Made by a program: the position numbers and the translations under genes. From assembly GCF_041296385.1 (NCBI RefSeq), contig NC_091022.1:20541967-20605966 (forward strand): 64,000 nucleotides of DNA, read 5' to 3'. A model generated the notes under the pieces. The model worked only from the letters and a program-made list of their open reading frames with translations, ran no database searches and was not told the DNA's origin. This stretch comes from Aphelocoma coerulescens (lineage: Eukaryota; Chordata; Aves; Passeriformes; Corvidae). Shown piece by piece: positions 13,932 through 25,900 of the stretch (within the stretch, counting starts at the first letter, position 1; every line of letters begins with the position of its first letter).

Positions 13932-15101
13932 TGGCTCTCAATATATTCAGAATTTCTCTATGTTTCATACAAATCAGTCTAAAATAATCAGCAACCTGCA
14001 GTGCAATGATTGCAATTAGAGTTGTGCAAATCTTGTCCATTTCAGTTACAAGGTTTCACAAGAATACTTTCTTTTAGAAGCACTTTCCTTTTTTAACTAG
14101 TTCACTGTTTGAGCCTGTGGGCCAATGCAAAAAATAAAATTGCTCAATGACCTTTCATAATGTAGTTTAAAACTAATCTAATTTGTTAGACAAATTCATC
14201 AGCAGTCACTGAAACAACCATGAAGCACAGCTGATATTCACCACTCTTTTTTATTTTACTCATAGTATTTGCAGCAGCTTCTCTGACATTCATGAGGTAA
14301 TTTTCATATCATCCCAGTGATCTAAGGATCAAGTTGTTCTTTTTAGCTCAGGAATCTTAGTTTCCTTGATCACACTTATAAGCATTTTTAAATTTTTAAA
14401 ATACAATAAATTTATATCTTATTATTTCTTCACTGTTGCTTTAATCTTGTCCAGAATGTCCTTAGCACATAAACCATGATCTTTACAAGTATTTGTAAAA
14501 CAATTTTTGAAAACCACTGAAAGCATAAAGCTACAAACTTGGTCACTTTATACTTTTCTAGCTTTAAGAAATGTCTGAATTAAACATAATGGCACCTCTG
14601 AGATGCTCCTGCTACAGCTGACAGATGCCAAGGTCTGTACATGATAATGTGTTTATATCACAGAGAAAACCAAAGCTGTATCATACAGAGATTAAGCAGC
14701 TCCACAGCTGGACGAGCCATGCCTGTCTGAAAGCAGAACAATAGACACCTCCAATCTGCCATGACATTAAGTTGACAGTCTTTATCTGCCATTGTTACTT
14801 AAAACATGGGAAAAGTGTTTCTTTGGAAGTTCCAAAAGGTACCGGATGTGCTGTTATTCCCAGCCTCCCATTTGTTTGTAAGGCAGGCCTGAAGCAAACT
14901 ATAGATCTGAACTACTTAGTTATACACCAGTGACCAGAGAGCTGCACGCATGTCTCCCAACCCACTGTGTTCCCTGAAGCATGTCCTTTAGACTATTATG
15001 TAGCATTTGGACAATGAATCTTTCCCACCCCTAAAATAAAGGGAAATTCTGAATAGACAATGTTTCAATCTAATATTGTTCCATTCTTCACTGGCTAAAG
15101 A

Positions 15102-15126
15102 ATATATATATATATATTTTTTTTTT
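15102..15126. repeat. (AT)n microsatellite joined to poly-T
   Basis: About eight AT units (15102-15117) run directly into ten T residues (15117-15126). This is a simple sequence repeat, probably length-polymorphic. Confidence 0.9.
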
Positions 15127-17201
15127 AAGTACAGCTACAATGGTGTAATTCAACATGTTAAGGAATAATGTGAATATTTTCCAGTCTTAAAGAAAATACG
15201 AGTATCTTCTTTTCTGCGATAAAAATAAAACTGTTACTTCTCAGGATCTGTAATCTCTGAAAAAAACAATTTTCTGTCCAGTGGGAATGAAAGTTTAATG
15301 CTGCAGACTGCATAGGTATATTATTCTAGATCACAATATGTTCCAGAATTCTGCAGTTCTTTGTAGCATGGTTGTGTTTTAACAAGGAAGGATGGAATAA
15401 AAAAAGGTTTTTAATGAACTCCGGTTTCTTGCACTAAGAAAATAAGGTTTATTATTCAAACCATTCAGATTTTAAATGGGAATTCTTGGACACTGATGTT
15501 GCCTACTGAAATTTGGACACATGTGTATGCACCTGTATCAGTCACATACGTAAAACACCTTCAGTATTAATTTTACAGCACATCCATAATTCAAAATGAA
15601 CTGGTTTTGGACTGTAGTGGACTGAAAAACAAATAAATAAGAAGATTTCAAAGAGACTTTCCAATAACAAAACACATTCTAAAATGCTTGATCACCACAT
15701 ACTGAAAGAGAAAAAATATAAGGAGGAATTTCACAATCTCTTGTTATAAATTTGTTTCTTTTAAAATAACACTGATATTTTGTCTCTTTTATTTTGCATA
15801 ACAATACAAATGTGAGAGCAATCACAGTATTGGAAGTGCAATTAAGCTTCAGCACAAAAGGGGCTGGAGTCACAAAACACAACGGAGGTGCTGAAGTAGT
15901 GCTGTAGATTTCAGATTAAATGATAATTGAGTGGACCTAGTAACAAGCTAAGTTGTAAGGACTCAAGGTTTTTTCTGGCCTGTCTTTAGAACTACTGTGC
16001 AGAGTGCTTTTAAGAGAAGTAGATGCATGCTTGAAATATCTTGAGATTGTGGTGGCAGATATGTATTACCATTTCCCCAGCCTTCTTATGTATGTATATC
16101 CCAGTGTATATTAAATTATAAAAAATGTGGTAGCAGTTTGGATAACTTAGCTTTGTACTTAATACAATTTCGTTTGAGGAATAGACACAAAGTAGCCATA
16201 CTATAATATTTTCTAAATTATTAATCATTTAATAGAATAAATTAAACCTCGTTAGAAAAATTCTTAACAAATTGTGAACGAACACCTACTTTTTAGGAGT
16301 GGAAATGCAAGGGAAAAGAAAAATCGTTACTGGAAGTAGATGTCCAAATCACAACTAAGGCTTAAGTTTGCATCCTATAACAGTACTTTGCACTGAAAAC
16401 CTTGGGAGCTGTGATTAATTATACTGAAAGATTTATAGGTTTTTTATAGAAACAGTATTGTTACCAGTGGTTACCAGTCATGAGTGGCTTTGGGCCCCAT
16501 GAAAGAGTCTCTTTGTTACACCATCTCTCCTTAGTCAGTGAATTTAAGCACAATTTTTCATTATTCAGATAAACAATTTTCCTGAAGTGTCATTCTCTAT
16601 GACCAAATTTAATACATAAGGAGTCTCTCACAATTTTAGACAGGAAGCAAGAAAGAATATCTATCCAAGAGTTTATTTGTCATCTAGCCATATGGAAACA
16701 GGACATTTTCTTATTCTGCTGAGAAATAATACTTCCTACTCATGTGATGTTGTCAGAGGTCCACGTGTGACATCGTTCAATCTACAGCAAGCACTGCTCA
16801 GTCAAGAATTTGGAATATCGTTCTTTTAAGGAAATGAGTTATATGTTCTACTCTCAAGAAAGCATTTAAGCTTAGACTTTAAGCACATGGTTTTACTTTA
16901 TCCCATTTATTTAACATTAATCACCTAGTTACTGCTTTGCTGAATGAGGATGGTATTGCACATATGCTTAAAGTTAAGCATTTGATTAAGTGTTTTGTTA
17001 CAGCACTTTGCACTGTGCCCTGTAGCACATCTAAAAGACATTTTAGCAGATTCAGAAAGCTCTGGAGAGAGCCTAGTGCTGCAGTGTAGCTGTCATTTTA
17101 CACTGAACAGAATTTCGTTAATGTAACCCACTGCAATTGAAAGCAATATTGGACCTCAATGTGAGACAGAGAAAAAAGGCTGCTCTGAATCATCACAATC
17201 T

Positions 17202-17216
17202 TCATCATCATCATCA
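17202..17216. repeat. (TCA)5 trinucleotide repeat
   Basis: Five uninterrupted TCA units. A related CATCAC lies a few bases upstream, so the array may be slightly decayed. No open frame of note spans it. Confidence 0.85.
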
Positions 17217-20200
17217 CCAGTTCATTCTGTGAATAATTGAGGCAGGTCACAAAGCTGTTCTAGTTACTAAATTATTCATGTCTGTTGCAGGTAACTTTAG
17301 TTTTTGTTACATCACAGCAGCACTGTCAGCAGCTCCTATGAGATAATTGTAAAAATTGTCATGAGGAACAACATTGTTTTTTATCTCAGCCCAAAGGTAT
17401 GGAACTGGAAACTTGAAAAAATACTGTTATCATAGGTACTGGTAGATATCACTATTTTGATCCCTACATTTTTTGAGATGTATTATTTAAAATGACTTGA
17501 ATTTTTGTTGTTGCTATTTGTTATCACATGAACACATGAAGTTTGAGTTCTTTAAAATTCATATTAATAATGTATCTTACCATAGCAAAATTAGTCATGG
17601 TAGGTTTGAACTCAGTGCATTTCTTTTCCTTTCTGACAATCACTGCCTTCCTTCCTCCATGAAAAATTTATTCTTTTTTAATTTACTTTATTTTTTGACT
17701 GATTCAATTGTGCATTCATTATGGTTTTAATATACAATTTAAAGACTTTTTTTGGGGGCAGGGGGGGAACAACACTTTCTACCACACCCATTTGACTGTC
17801 TTATAATCTTTCCCTAATAATCTATAGCACACATTCATTGGGATCAAATTTACTTTTCCACATATTGAAACATCATTTCCCAGACTCACAGGAAAGTCAT
17901 ATGCCTCATTACCTTTTCTCACTTTTTCTTTTTGCTATCCCCAGAAGTTAACTGATGTATTTCACCCTTCCTGAAATCCAATCTATCCTGGAATAAACCT
18001 GCTAAAGCCTCCTTGCTTTTGTTCCAAAATGTCTCACCCCAAACCACTTGCCACCAATCTAGAAAGCCCTTTTTAGCAGCTCTGTATCTCCAGGTCAGGG
18101 TCTCCATCATGTTCCTTACTTGCCTCCTCTGTTGCAGCTGGCTCTTTTTAATATTTTTATTTTTTTAGGAGAGGGGAGTAAAAATTTTTTTTAAGAATAG
18201 TGTAAATTTCACCAAAATGTTGACAAAAACCTACATCTTTTTTTCTTTATATTTCTCCCAATTTTCATTCACACAGATTAGGATTTGCTTCCCTGTGTCA
18301 CTGCAGTAAGTGAGCACAGGAAAGAAAGGCAGACCCTCAGCTGAGCTGCAGAACCTGAGAGGAGAATGGGTTTGGGTTTGTGTCTCCAGCAGCTGCTCTG
18401 TTTTGGAAGGGTTTTCTTTTTCTTGAGTGTTTGCTTATCTCCAACTTTGACTTCAGAGTTCATTGAACTCTTGTTGCAGAGGTATCTCAGGAAAAAAAAG
18501 AAAACAGTGAGTCCCTTGGGCAGCAAGGCTTCATCTGTAGTGTGAATCATCGTGCTTGTGCTAATGTCAGGATGTCTTTCGGGCTCAACATGACATTGAG
18601 AGAATTCTGTTTCTCCCTAGTTAGCAAAGCACCTCACTATAAAGGTAAAGAAAGGGGCAGAAACAGAACACTGAATAGCAACTCTCCACTAAAAATATTT
18701 TTTCCTTATATTTAACCCAAATAGGTATTAAAAACCAAACAAACAAATAAAAAACTCCACAACCAAAAATATGAGAGGCATCAATACAAATCCCCCTTTC
18801 TGCCTTCAGTGTGAAATTATACACATCAGAAATTCATGTATGTCGTTAATGGCCAGCTTAAAAGCAGCATCTGCTTATCAATTGGCTTTTGCTTTTTATG
18901 CACTATTCCAGCTGGGCTGGCTGAAGCACAAGCAGGTGAAAATGACTTTTCCAAGGTCATTCTGCATGAACTCAGCTCATACTAACACTTAGGGCTTGCT
19001 TATTCCCAGTCCTTCCCATAAGCCAATGCATCATGTATGCATTCCTATGCAGTTAAATCTTTGAAAGGATGTATTATCTTCTGATGATATATTACTTAAG
19101 GAATCCAGTTTTTATGAACAAAGTTATATTTACTTTAAAGGTAATGATCTTGTGACTTTATTTGATATGCAAGTGGTTGTTCACATTTCCATAGGAATTT
19201 CATTGTAATTCAGGATCACTTAAATACTAATTAAGTTGTCTCTTCAAGGTTATTTTATTATGATGCTCATACAGTTCATGGTGGGTGGGAGGGATTTTTT
19301 TGTTTTTCTTTTTTTTTTTCCCCTTCAAAGTAAAATTTAAGATGATCTGTCAAACTCAAATTAAGGTCCTAAACCTCAGACTCTGAGGACTATACAACAA
19401 AAATGATGCAAGCAGTTTTAACTGCTTCAGGGATGGAAGAAGTTAGTACTTCAGCTGAAAATCAGTTTTGAATTACACAAGAATCTACTGAAAAGGAGAA
19501 TCTAAAATACAACCAGCCCCCAAAGAACCCTGTGCTTTATAGTCCTTTCAGAAAAATCACGGGATACAAGATTGAGTCCAGAAATAAGCAAAAATTTTAT
19601 ATATAGAATAAGTCTCCTAAGACTGACATAGCATCCTAAAGAGAGTAATGATGGGCATACTGAAATAAAGAGATTCAGGATAGAAGAGACAGCAGAGAAT
19701 AAAGGCTATGTTCCTTTACAGAAGTATTGCAAAGTACTGAGACTCACTCCAGGGAAGTCAGGAGGAATTCTAGAATGCCAGAAATTTTCTGTGCCTTTTT
19801 CCACAGATTTTGACTTGCTATACAATGAGGTTTGATGCCATTATTTAAATATTTGACTACAATTTTAATTAGATAATTTATATTTGCTACAGGAAGACAT
19901 AACATGATACAATGAATATTCTTCTAAATGATAGCTGAGCATTTACAAAAGTATTTAATGCCAGGAGTTCCTTACCAGAACCAATCTAGACTTCATCTAT
20001 GTGTAATCCTTGTAATAAAAGTAGGTTCCTTGAAATATTCCACCTTGTCCTATTCTTTAGAGGGAGGTGGACTAAAAAAATGGAAAATTTACATTAATTT
20101 TTTTATCCAATAGTTTTTTTTCTCATAAGCAAAACACAGCAGATAGATCACAGGCAGGAAAAACACAGCCCTGCAAGCAACTTCCTTCCATTTCATTATC

Positions 20201-20835
20201 CACAGAATGCTTTGGTTTGTGATCAGATCTTTCAGGGGTCCTAGGTTCCTCCTGTGGGCCTCTGTTCAGCCTTCAGGCCCAGGTTTTCCCTCTGATATAA
20301 ACCTATTCAAGTCAAGTAGTCAATTTGCCTATTGATCACACACGCCCCTCTTGGAGAGAAGCTCCTGAAATCCACTGTTTCATTTTCTCTGCTGATAATT
20401 TTACACTGATCAAACCTTTTACCCTGCAGAAAAATGGCTTTTTGTTGATCATTAGGACTCCATTCTTTCAAGGATAAAAATTTGCTGGAAAAGAGATCAA
20501 ACCCCATATTTATGAATACATTTTCAAGTTCAGTGCTTCTGAACGTTGTTTCCTGGGTTTAATTAACTTACAAAACCACAAAAATATGTAGATAATGGCA
20601 ACACAGGCTCTATGCAATCACTAGAAAAAATGTGTTTCAAGTATAGCTGACCTCCAAAAGGAGTATATAGCAAATTAATAGCAGCTTTGTTCCTTCAAAT
20701 ATTTTCTTGTGCCTTCTGCAGTCCATATCAGCCTTCTTTGAGTAAAAAACCCAAAAAATATGAAGAAACTGACTTTAAAGGTTTCTTTTTTATCTCATGG
20801 GATGAGACTTTTCTACTGGAAGACTATAACTAACT

Positions 20836-21081
20836 GTAGAACATAATATAAGAAAATATTTTTTTCAAAATAAGGGTGGTCAAGTACTGGAATAGGTTGC
20901 CCTGAGAGGTTGTGAAATCTCTGTCCTTGGAGATATTCAAAACTCGACTGAATATGACCTTGAGCAACCTGGTCTAACTTTGAAGCTTGCTCTAACTTCA
21001 AAGCTGGCTCTGCTTTGAGAGAGAGGTTGGACCAGATGATCTCCAGAGGTCCCTTACAACTTAAATTATTCTGTTTCTGTG
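20836..21081 (+). mobile_element. CR1 LINE 3' tail, plus strand
   Basis: This is a short, heavily 5'-truncated CR1 copy. It shows the characteristic CR1 3' blocks in order: a 'gggtggtcaagtactgg'-type block near 20873, the 'ggttgccctgagaggttgtg' block, the 'ggagatattcaaaactcgac' block, then the 'ttggaccagatgatctccag' block near 21030. It ends in the degenerate octamer pair ATTCTGTTTCTGTG near 21068-21081. Orientation is therefore plus. The stretch just before the 'gagagaggttgg' block carries an extra 18-bp near-tandem repeat. The copy encodes nothing intact. The sub-family differs from the copy at 12635-13190, judged by the different tail sequence. Confidence 0.94.
20974..21021 (+). repeat. 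18-bp near-tandem repeat inside the CR1 tail
   Basis: Two 18-bp units (20974-20991 and 20992-21009) share CTAACTT..AAGCT.GCT, and a third partial unit starts at 21010 with CTGCTTTGAGAG. The usual CR1 tail has one such 'ctctagt..tgctttgag' segment, so the extra copies look like a local expansion in this copy or its source element. CTTTGAAG and CTTCAAAG within the units are also reverse complements. Confidence 0.75.
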
Positions 21082-24000
21082 TCAAATGCAGCATTACCTT
21101 GTGCAGTCCAAGAAGAGCTTTGTATAACATGAAAGCACAAAATACGTGCTATGTCCACAGCTTCTTAATAGAAAGAACATAGCTTTATAGTGAATCTCTT
21201 AGCAGATCCTTTATTCTAATGTTTAAATTTTTTTCCTCATTTTTTTCTGTAAAATGGGAATATTATTGTACTTCTGTGAGTGTTTAAATAGCAAATGAAT
21301 ACAGAGAAATGATTTGTTTTTCTTCTGAAAAAAAATAAACATTATAAGTTTTGTTCTTAAATTCTGTTTTATTATACCTACAATTTTATACAGGGTTTGT
21401 TTGTTTTTTTTTTTAAATGAAGATGATTTGTATCATCTATTTGAACCTCCAAATGGCATAAAGACATAACAAATGTATTTACAAGAATGAAAGTCTTTGC
21501 ATTCCACTGTTTTATCTCTAACTTTATGTATTGAGGAATGGTTGGAAGAATTTTGAATTTTTTCCTGCTGCTATAGAAATATAATCTTCAAATCATAGTT
21601 TTTCCTGAAACTATAGTTTCAGACTGCCAGAGCTCTATGTAACAGATGACTTCTAAGCAGACTAATGAGATTACTAGCAAACATGTTCATAATTGGAAAC
21701 AACAATTGGCACTTGATATCTGTTCCTTTACTAGTATATTTTCATTTACTTTGTTACAAGAACACACCTGTAGCATAATAGTTATGGTTTATTTCCTTGT
21801 TATTAAAGGAAATTTTATTTTGGAATGACTGCCTGAATTATTATTTCAAGTGGTCAACAAGTATTCAATCCATGACTCTTCAAATTACCAGTGTGATTTG
21901 ACATTAATTTTTCTGCTTCCAAATTAAAAAGCTAACAGTATGAAGTAACAGTAGGCAACATAAAATATCTCTGCCAAACTTGGTCAATAATTGCATAGCA
22001 TTTACAGCTATAATTAAAATCTTCCACAGCCTATGTTCATATAACATTCTTAGAGGTTAATTGGGTTTAGATCACTGCAAAATCATTTTCATTTGATATA
22101 TTTCAGTTGTTACAAACTGCACATTAGTTCATTGAAAATGTACAGCATGTCTCTTAATTTGAAAGTACTTAGAATTGTAAGTTACAGTATAAAACCAGCT
22201 AATTCCTAGTTTCTAATAACATTCAAAAAAAAGGAAATAATTTCCATTTTGAAGACAATGATGAGTGTTAGCATAAGACTGTGAAGGACAGACTTTTCCA
22301 AGTATTGGGATTGCCTCATTTAGCTAGGCATGGAGTTGGGGGACTTGAAACCACTGGAACAAATCAGAAGTCCTAATTTTATGAAAAATAAACATTCAGC
22401 ACCAGCTCAGTGACTTTCAGGACACTCCTTCAGCACCCATTTTGATACAGTCCTTGTTATGGAGGCAGGATCCAATGGAGTGGAACACAGAGATGAAAAA
22501 AATGTGCTTAAAGAAGAAACTGCTTGTTTCCCTTAAAACCCTGGACTGACGTGTGCTAGAGCTCAGGCCTTTTGAGCCCTGAAGATTGGAAGACCAAAGA
22601 CAGCAAATTGCTGGAGCCTTTTAGAAACACAGCTGAGATTCAATCTGTGTGAAATATGACTGCTATTATGATTTGGAAATCATAACATTGTAACTCCTGA
22701 AAATGTGTTCACACAAAATTTGAGTCATAATGGGAGTGAGCCACTGTCTGAAGTGCTTAATTTGGAAACTATTCTCCATATGGTCCCTTCTGAATCATCT
22801 TAGAGACTCCAGAGGGAGGCTCTGGATTCCCCAGACCCGAGTCTGTGAGTGGCCCATGTCTTTCCACTGGCTGTAGAAGAATTATTTCAAGCCCTTAATT
22901 TCAAGAATGTCAGATCTTATTCCACTCAGCATCCCTAACGAGTATTGAGTAATAGATACACAAGTGGGACAACGTGATATACAAAACTAAATTGTATCAG
23001 ATTTGTCAGATTTTTAGTATTTCTTAAAAATAAATTAATTGTTTGAAAAATATTTTTAGTCACACAGGAGTAAAAGGCTCAAGAATACCATGTGTTAATT
23101 TTTTTACCCTACACTTCTTCTCTGCAATTTTGGTATAATCTGAGAAATTGTAATAAAAGAAATCACATAATGTACTTAGAAGGCACTACACATTCTCCCT
23201 CATCTTCTTTTTTAATAGCTAATTATGAATTTCCAATTACTGTAGAAAAATAATAGCACTTTAAGTGCTTGATTAGCAGGGGAAAATAACATATATGTGG
23301 AGCAAAAAGATAATGAAATGCTCAAAAGAGAGCACTAAAAATCTTCTTGGCATAGGTTACAGGCAAATTTGGACTATCCGGAAATATTCTTTGTTTAGAG
23401 TTGTCAGACTCAAGATAAATAAATAATACACAACAGTCCTCTCTCGCAGTGCATCACTGTCTCACGTTTTATTTGCTCAATTGCCATACAAATTTTATAA
23501 AGGAGGACCTTATATTCTAACATAAATTTAAAGCACTCTGGGAATTTGCAAACAATCTTGTCATCTTTTGCATCTGTGAGCACACAGCTCTTCAGTGCAA
23601 GAAGAAAACCTCATCTCCTGGAGTCTTATCAGACTAAATCCCAGCCCAAAGACTGTCCCTCCTTGTCCACAGTTCCGTGTTCACTACAGTGTATGTTTGT
23701 ACCAACAGGCACCCATGCACGTAGATGATTTACATATGCACTCATTTTCTTAGCCTTGACTAAACCACTTTGGAGTTCAACTCTGTGAATATTTGTAGAA
23801 AATTAGTGTATTATTTAAAATCCTACCAAATAAACAATTTCATTAACAATGGGTGTATAAAGGAATTTGTTTTCTTTCTCCTGATGGCTTGGTCCTCCTG
23901 CACAGTTTACACTTCTTAATGCAGCTGCCAAATCTCAGGCAATCTGTGCATGTATTTTAAGTGTAACTTGTTTTATTTAGGTGTATAAACCAGGCTGAAA

Positions 24001-24949
24001 CAGAATGGTCACTTAGCAAGCAGAGCAGTCCTTTCTTTCAGGACTTTGTCCCTGTGTCAATAACCAAGTTCCTAGAACCACTTCCCTTTCAAAACATATT
24101 CTGACCAAAGCATTACAAAAAATTCCCTCCTACCTTGTACTTCTTCTCTATACTACCTGCTTCCCCTCAGCCTGGGCTGAGAGAAGACCAGTATCTAGGT
24201 TCATCAGAAACTAATAATTTTTACTTTATGCTGAAAATAATACTTTGAAAATTATACTTAAGAACAGATTTTTATAGATATTATAAACAAATTTTTTTAC
24301 CTTGAAGGTTAATTAATGATAAGATTTATGATTATTCAATTAAGGAACAGAAAGCCAGTGCCATATATCAAATTAAATAAGTTTTCATTGACATGAAAAT
24401 ATCTAGTAAAACAACTAGAGAGAGGACATTTTTTAATTTTTTTAGTTTATTAGAGGCCTCCATTTCTCACTAGATAAAAATATATCACATAAACCAGATT
24501 TAAATATTCCTATGAAAGTACACATATAACTGAAGATTTTTCACTGGAAAATATTAACACCAAGTTAATACCAGAAAACTGTAAATTTCTTCACCACTGT
24601 ATCAATTAATGAAGGAAATATATTTTCTACTATTCAGCTCTTAGAAGAACTAAACATATTGTTATAACAAAAAATTCTGAAGCAGTTCTGTCATAGTCCC
24701 TGCTGTTTGCCTGAAATAGGTAAGCTACCTTCTCTGAATAATTCACTGGTGTAAACATAATCTTTTTTTTGAAAGATTCTATTCATTTGATTATTAGGTT
24801 TTGGTTTCTCATATGCTTATTGCTATAATGTAAAAATAAATTACAGATAGGAAGAATTTATGCAATACAGATATAACCACAGCGTAAAGAAAAGACCAAA
24901 AATATTATCGATATAAGATGTAGAATACTTTTTTTAGCCAGAGTCCCTT

Positions 24950-25900
24950 GGTGAGCTCCTGTCTGCAGAAGAGGAGTTTTCTGTCAGACCAGACATATTC
25001 CCTTCCCGCCCTCTCGCTCTTGCAGCCTGGCGGAGATAAAACGAGCTGAGCAGAGAAAGGGAAGGGAAGCAATTGAAAAGGCTGGGGGGGAAAGAGTGAC
25101 AATAAAGAATGTTTTCTCCCTCTGTTCTGCCAGTCCTGCAGCACCTGTGGATTTTTAAATAGGAAGTTTGAGGGGTTATTGCGTGGGATAGTCTTGCAGA
25201 TCATGGCAGGCAGAGGGTTGGCTGCCCAGTCTGGGGGACAAAGGGATAGCACCAGACCCTCACAGGTCCTGTGTCTCTGCATCCCTGTGCTCCCTGCCCC
25301 AGGTCTCATAGGACTCAGGGAGCCCAGAAGATGGAGCAGTCGCCAAGACCCATCAGGTACTTCCTTGTTAGCAACTGAATTAGCTGTAGCTGAGAGCATG
25401 CCCTGTCTCAGGAATGCTCTTTGTAATCTGAGAGTCGCCCCTTGCAGGTTTTCTTGCTTCCTATGCAGTGCACTTGGACGCATCAACGTGTGAGGCAGAG
25501 GGGATTTTTGTATTTTCTTTTCCCTGTTTCATCAAAATGGTTCCTGTGCACTGGGACAAAAGCCAACCTCAAACAGCAGGTTGTTTGGCTGCTCTGTGCA
25601 GAGGTGTTGTGCCATCCTGAGAAGCTTTGGCAGCTGGTATTGAGGGACTACAGGGACTAAGATCCATGATGTACATGGCTTCTTTAGAAAAATGCTCTTC
25701 CTAGGGCACAGGAGCTGAATGGGGTGCTGAAGATGAGGGTTTTATAAATATTCAGAGCCACTGGAAGTGCACACGTGCACAGGGGATTGTTGTGTGTGCA
25801 GAGGATGTCGGCACCCTCAGGCTGCAGTTATTGCTGAGCTGTGCTTCTGCATCAGCCAGCCCCTCTGATGCCCTGTGACAAGGTTGGTCTTGGGAAGGGG
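24950..25900. other. GC-richer patch, no recognised gene
   Basis: Base composition rises clearly above the flanks. Several CpGs cluster near 25005-25045 (CCCGCC, CTCGCT, GGCGGA, AACGAG) and a polypurine run lies at about 25045-25095. The longest open frame of the window, 193 codons on the minus strand (24905-25486), lies here with overlapping plus-strand frames. The predicted protein has no domain, signal peptide or family resemblance that I recognise, and open frames on both strands are what raised GC alone produces. It could be a degraded old transposon, an exon of a non-coding RNA, or a regulatory element. I cannot choose among these. Confidence 0.5.

Larger units (their letters stand above)
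13191..20835. other. AT-rich unique DNA, no supportable gene
   Basis: No coding region can be supported; the longest frames are about 60-90 codons and unrecognisable. Small repeats inside are a 17-bp-period duplication (13899-13931), an AT dinucleotide run followed by poly-T (15102-15126), a TCA trinucleotide run (17202-17216), and a tandem GTTACCAGT pair (16460-16478). The block near 14580-14880 is less AT-biased and carries E-box (CAGCTG) and SOX-like (AACAATAG) words. That is weakly suggestive of a conserved non-coding element but not demonstrable without alignment. Confidence 0.7.

Noticed and set aside
24905..25486. 193-codon minus-strand open frame as a protein gene
   Set aside because: There is no recognisable domain, signal peptide or family resemblance, open frames lie on the opposite strand too, and it sits in a GC-richer patch where stops are rarer by composition.
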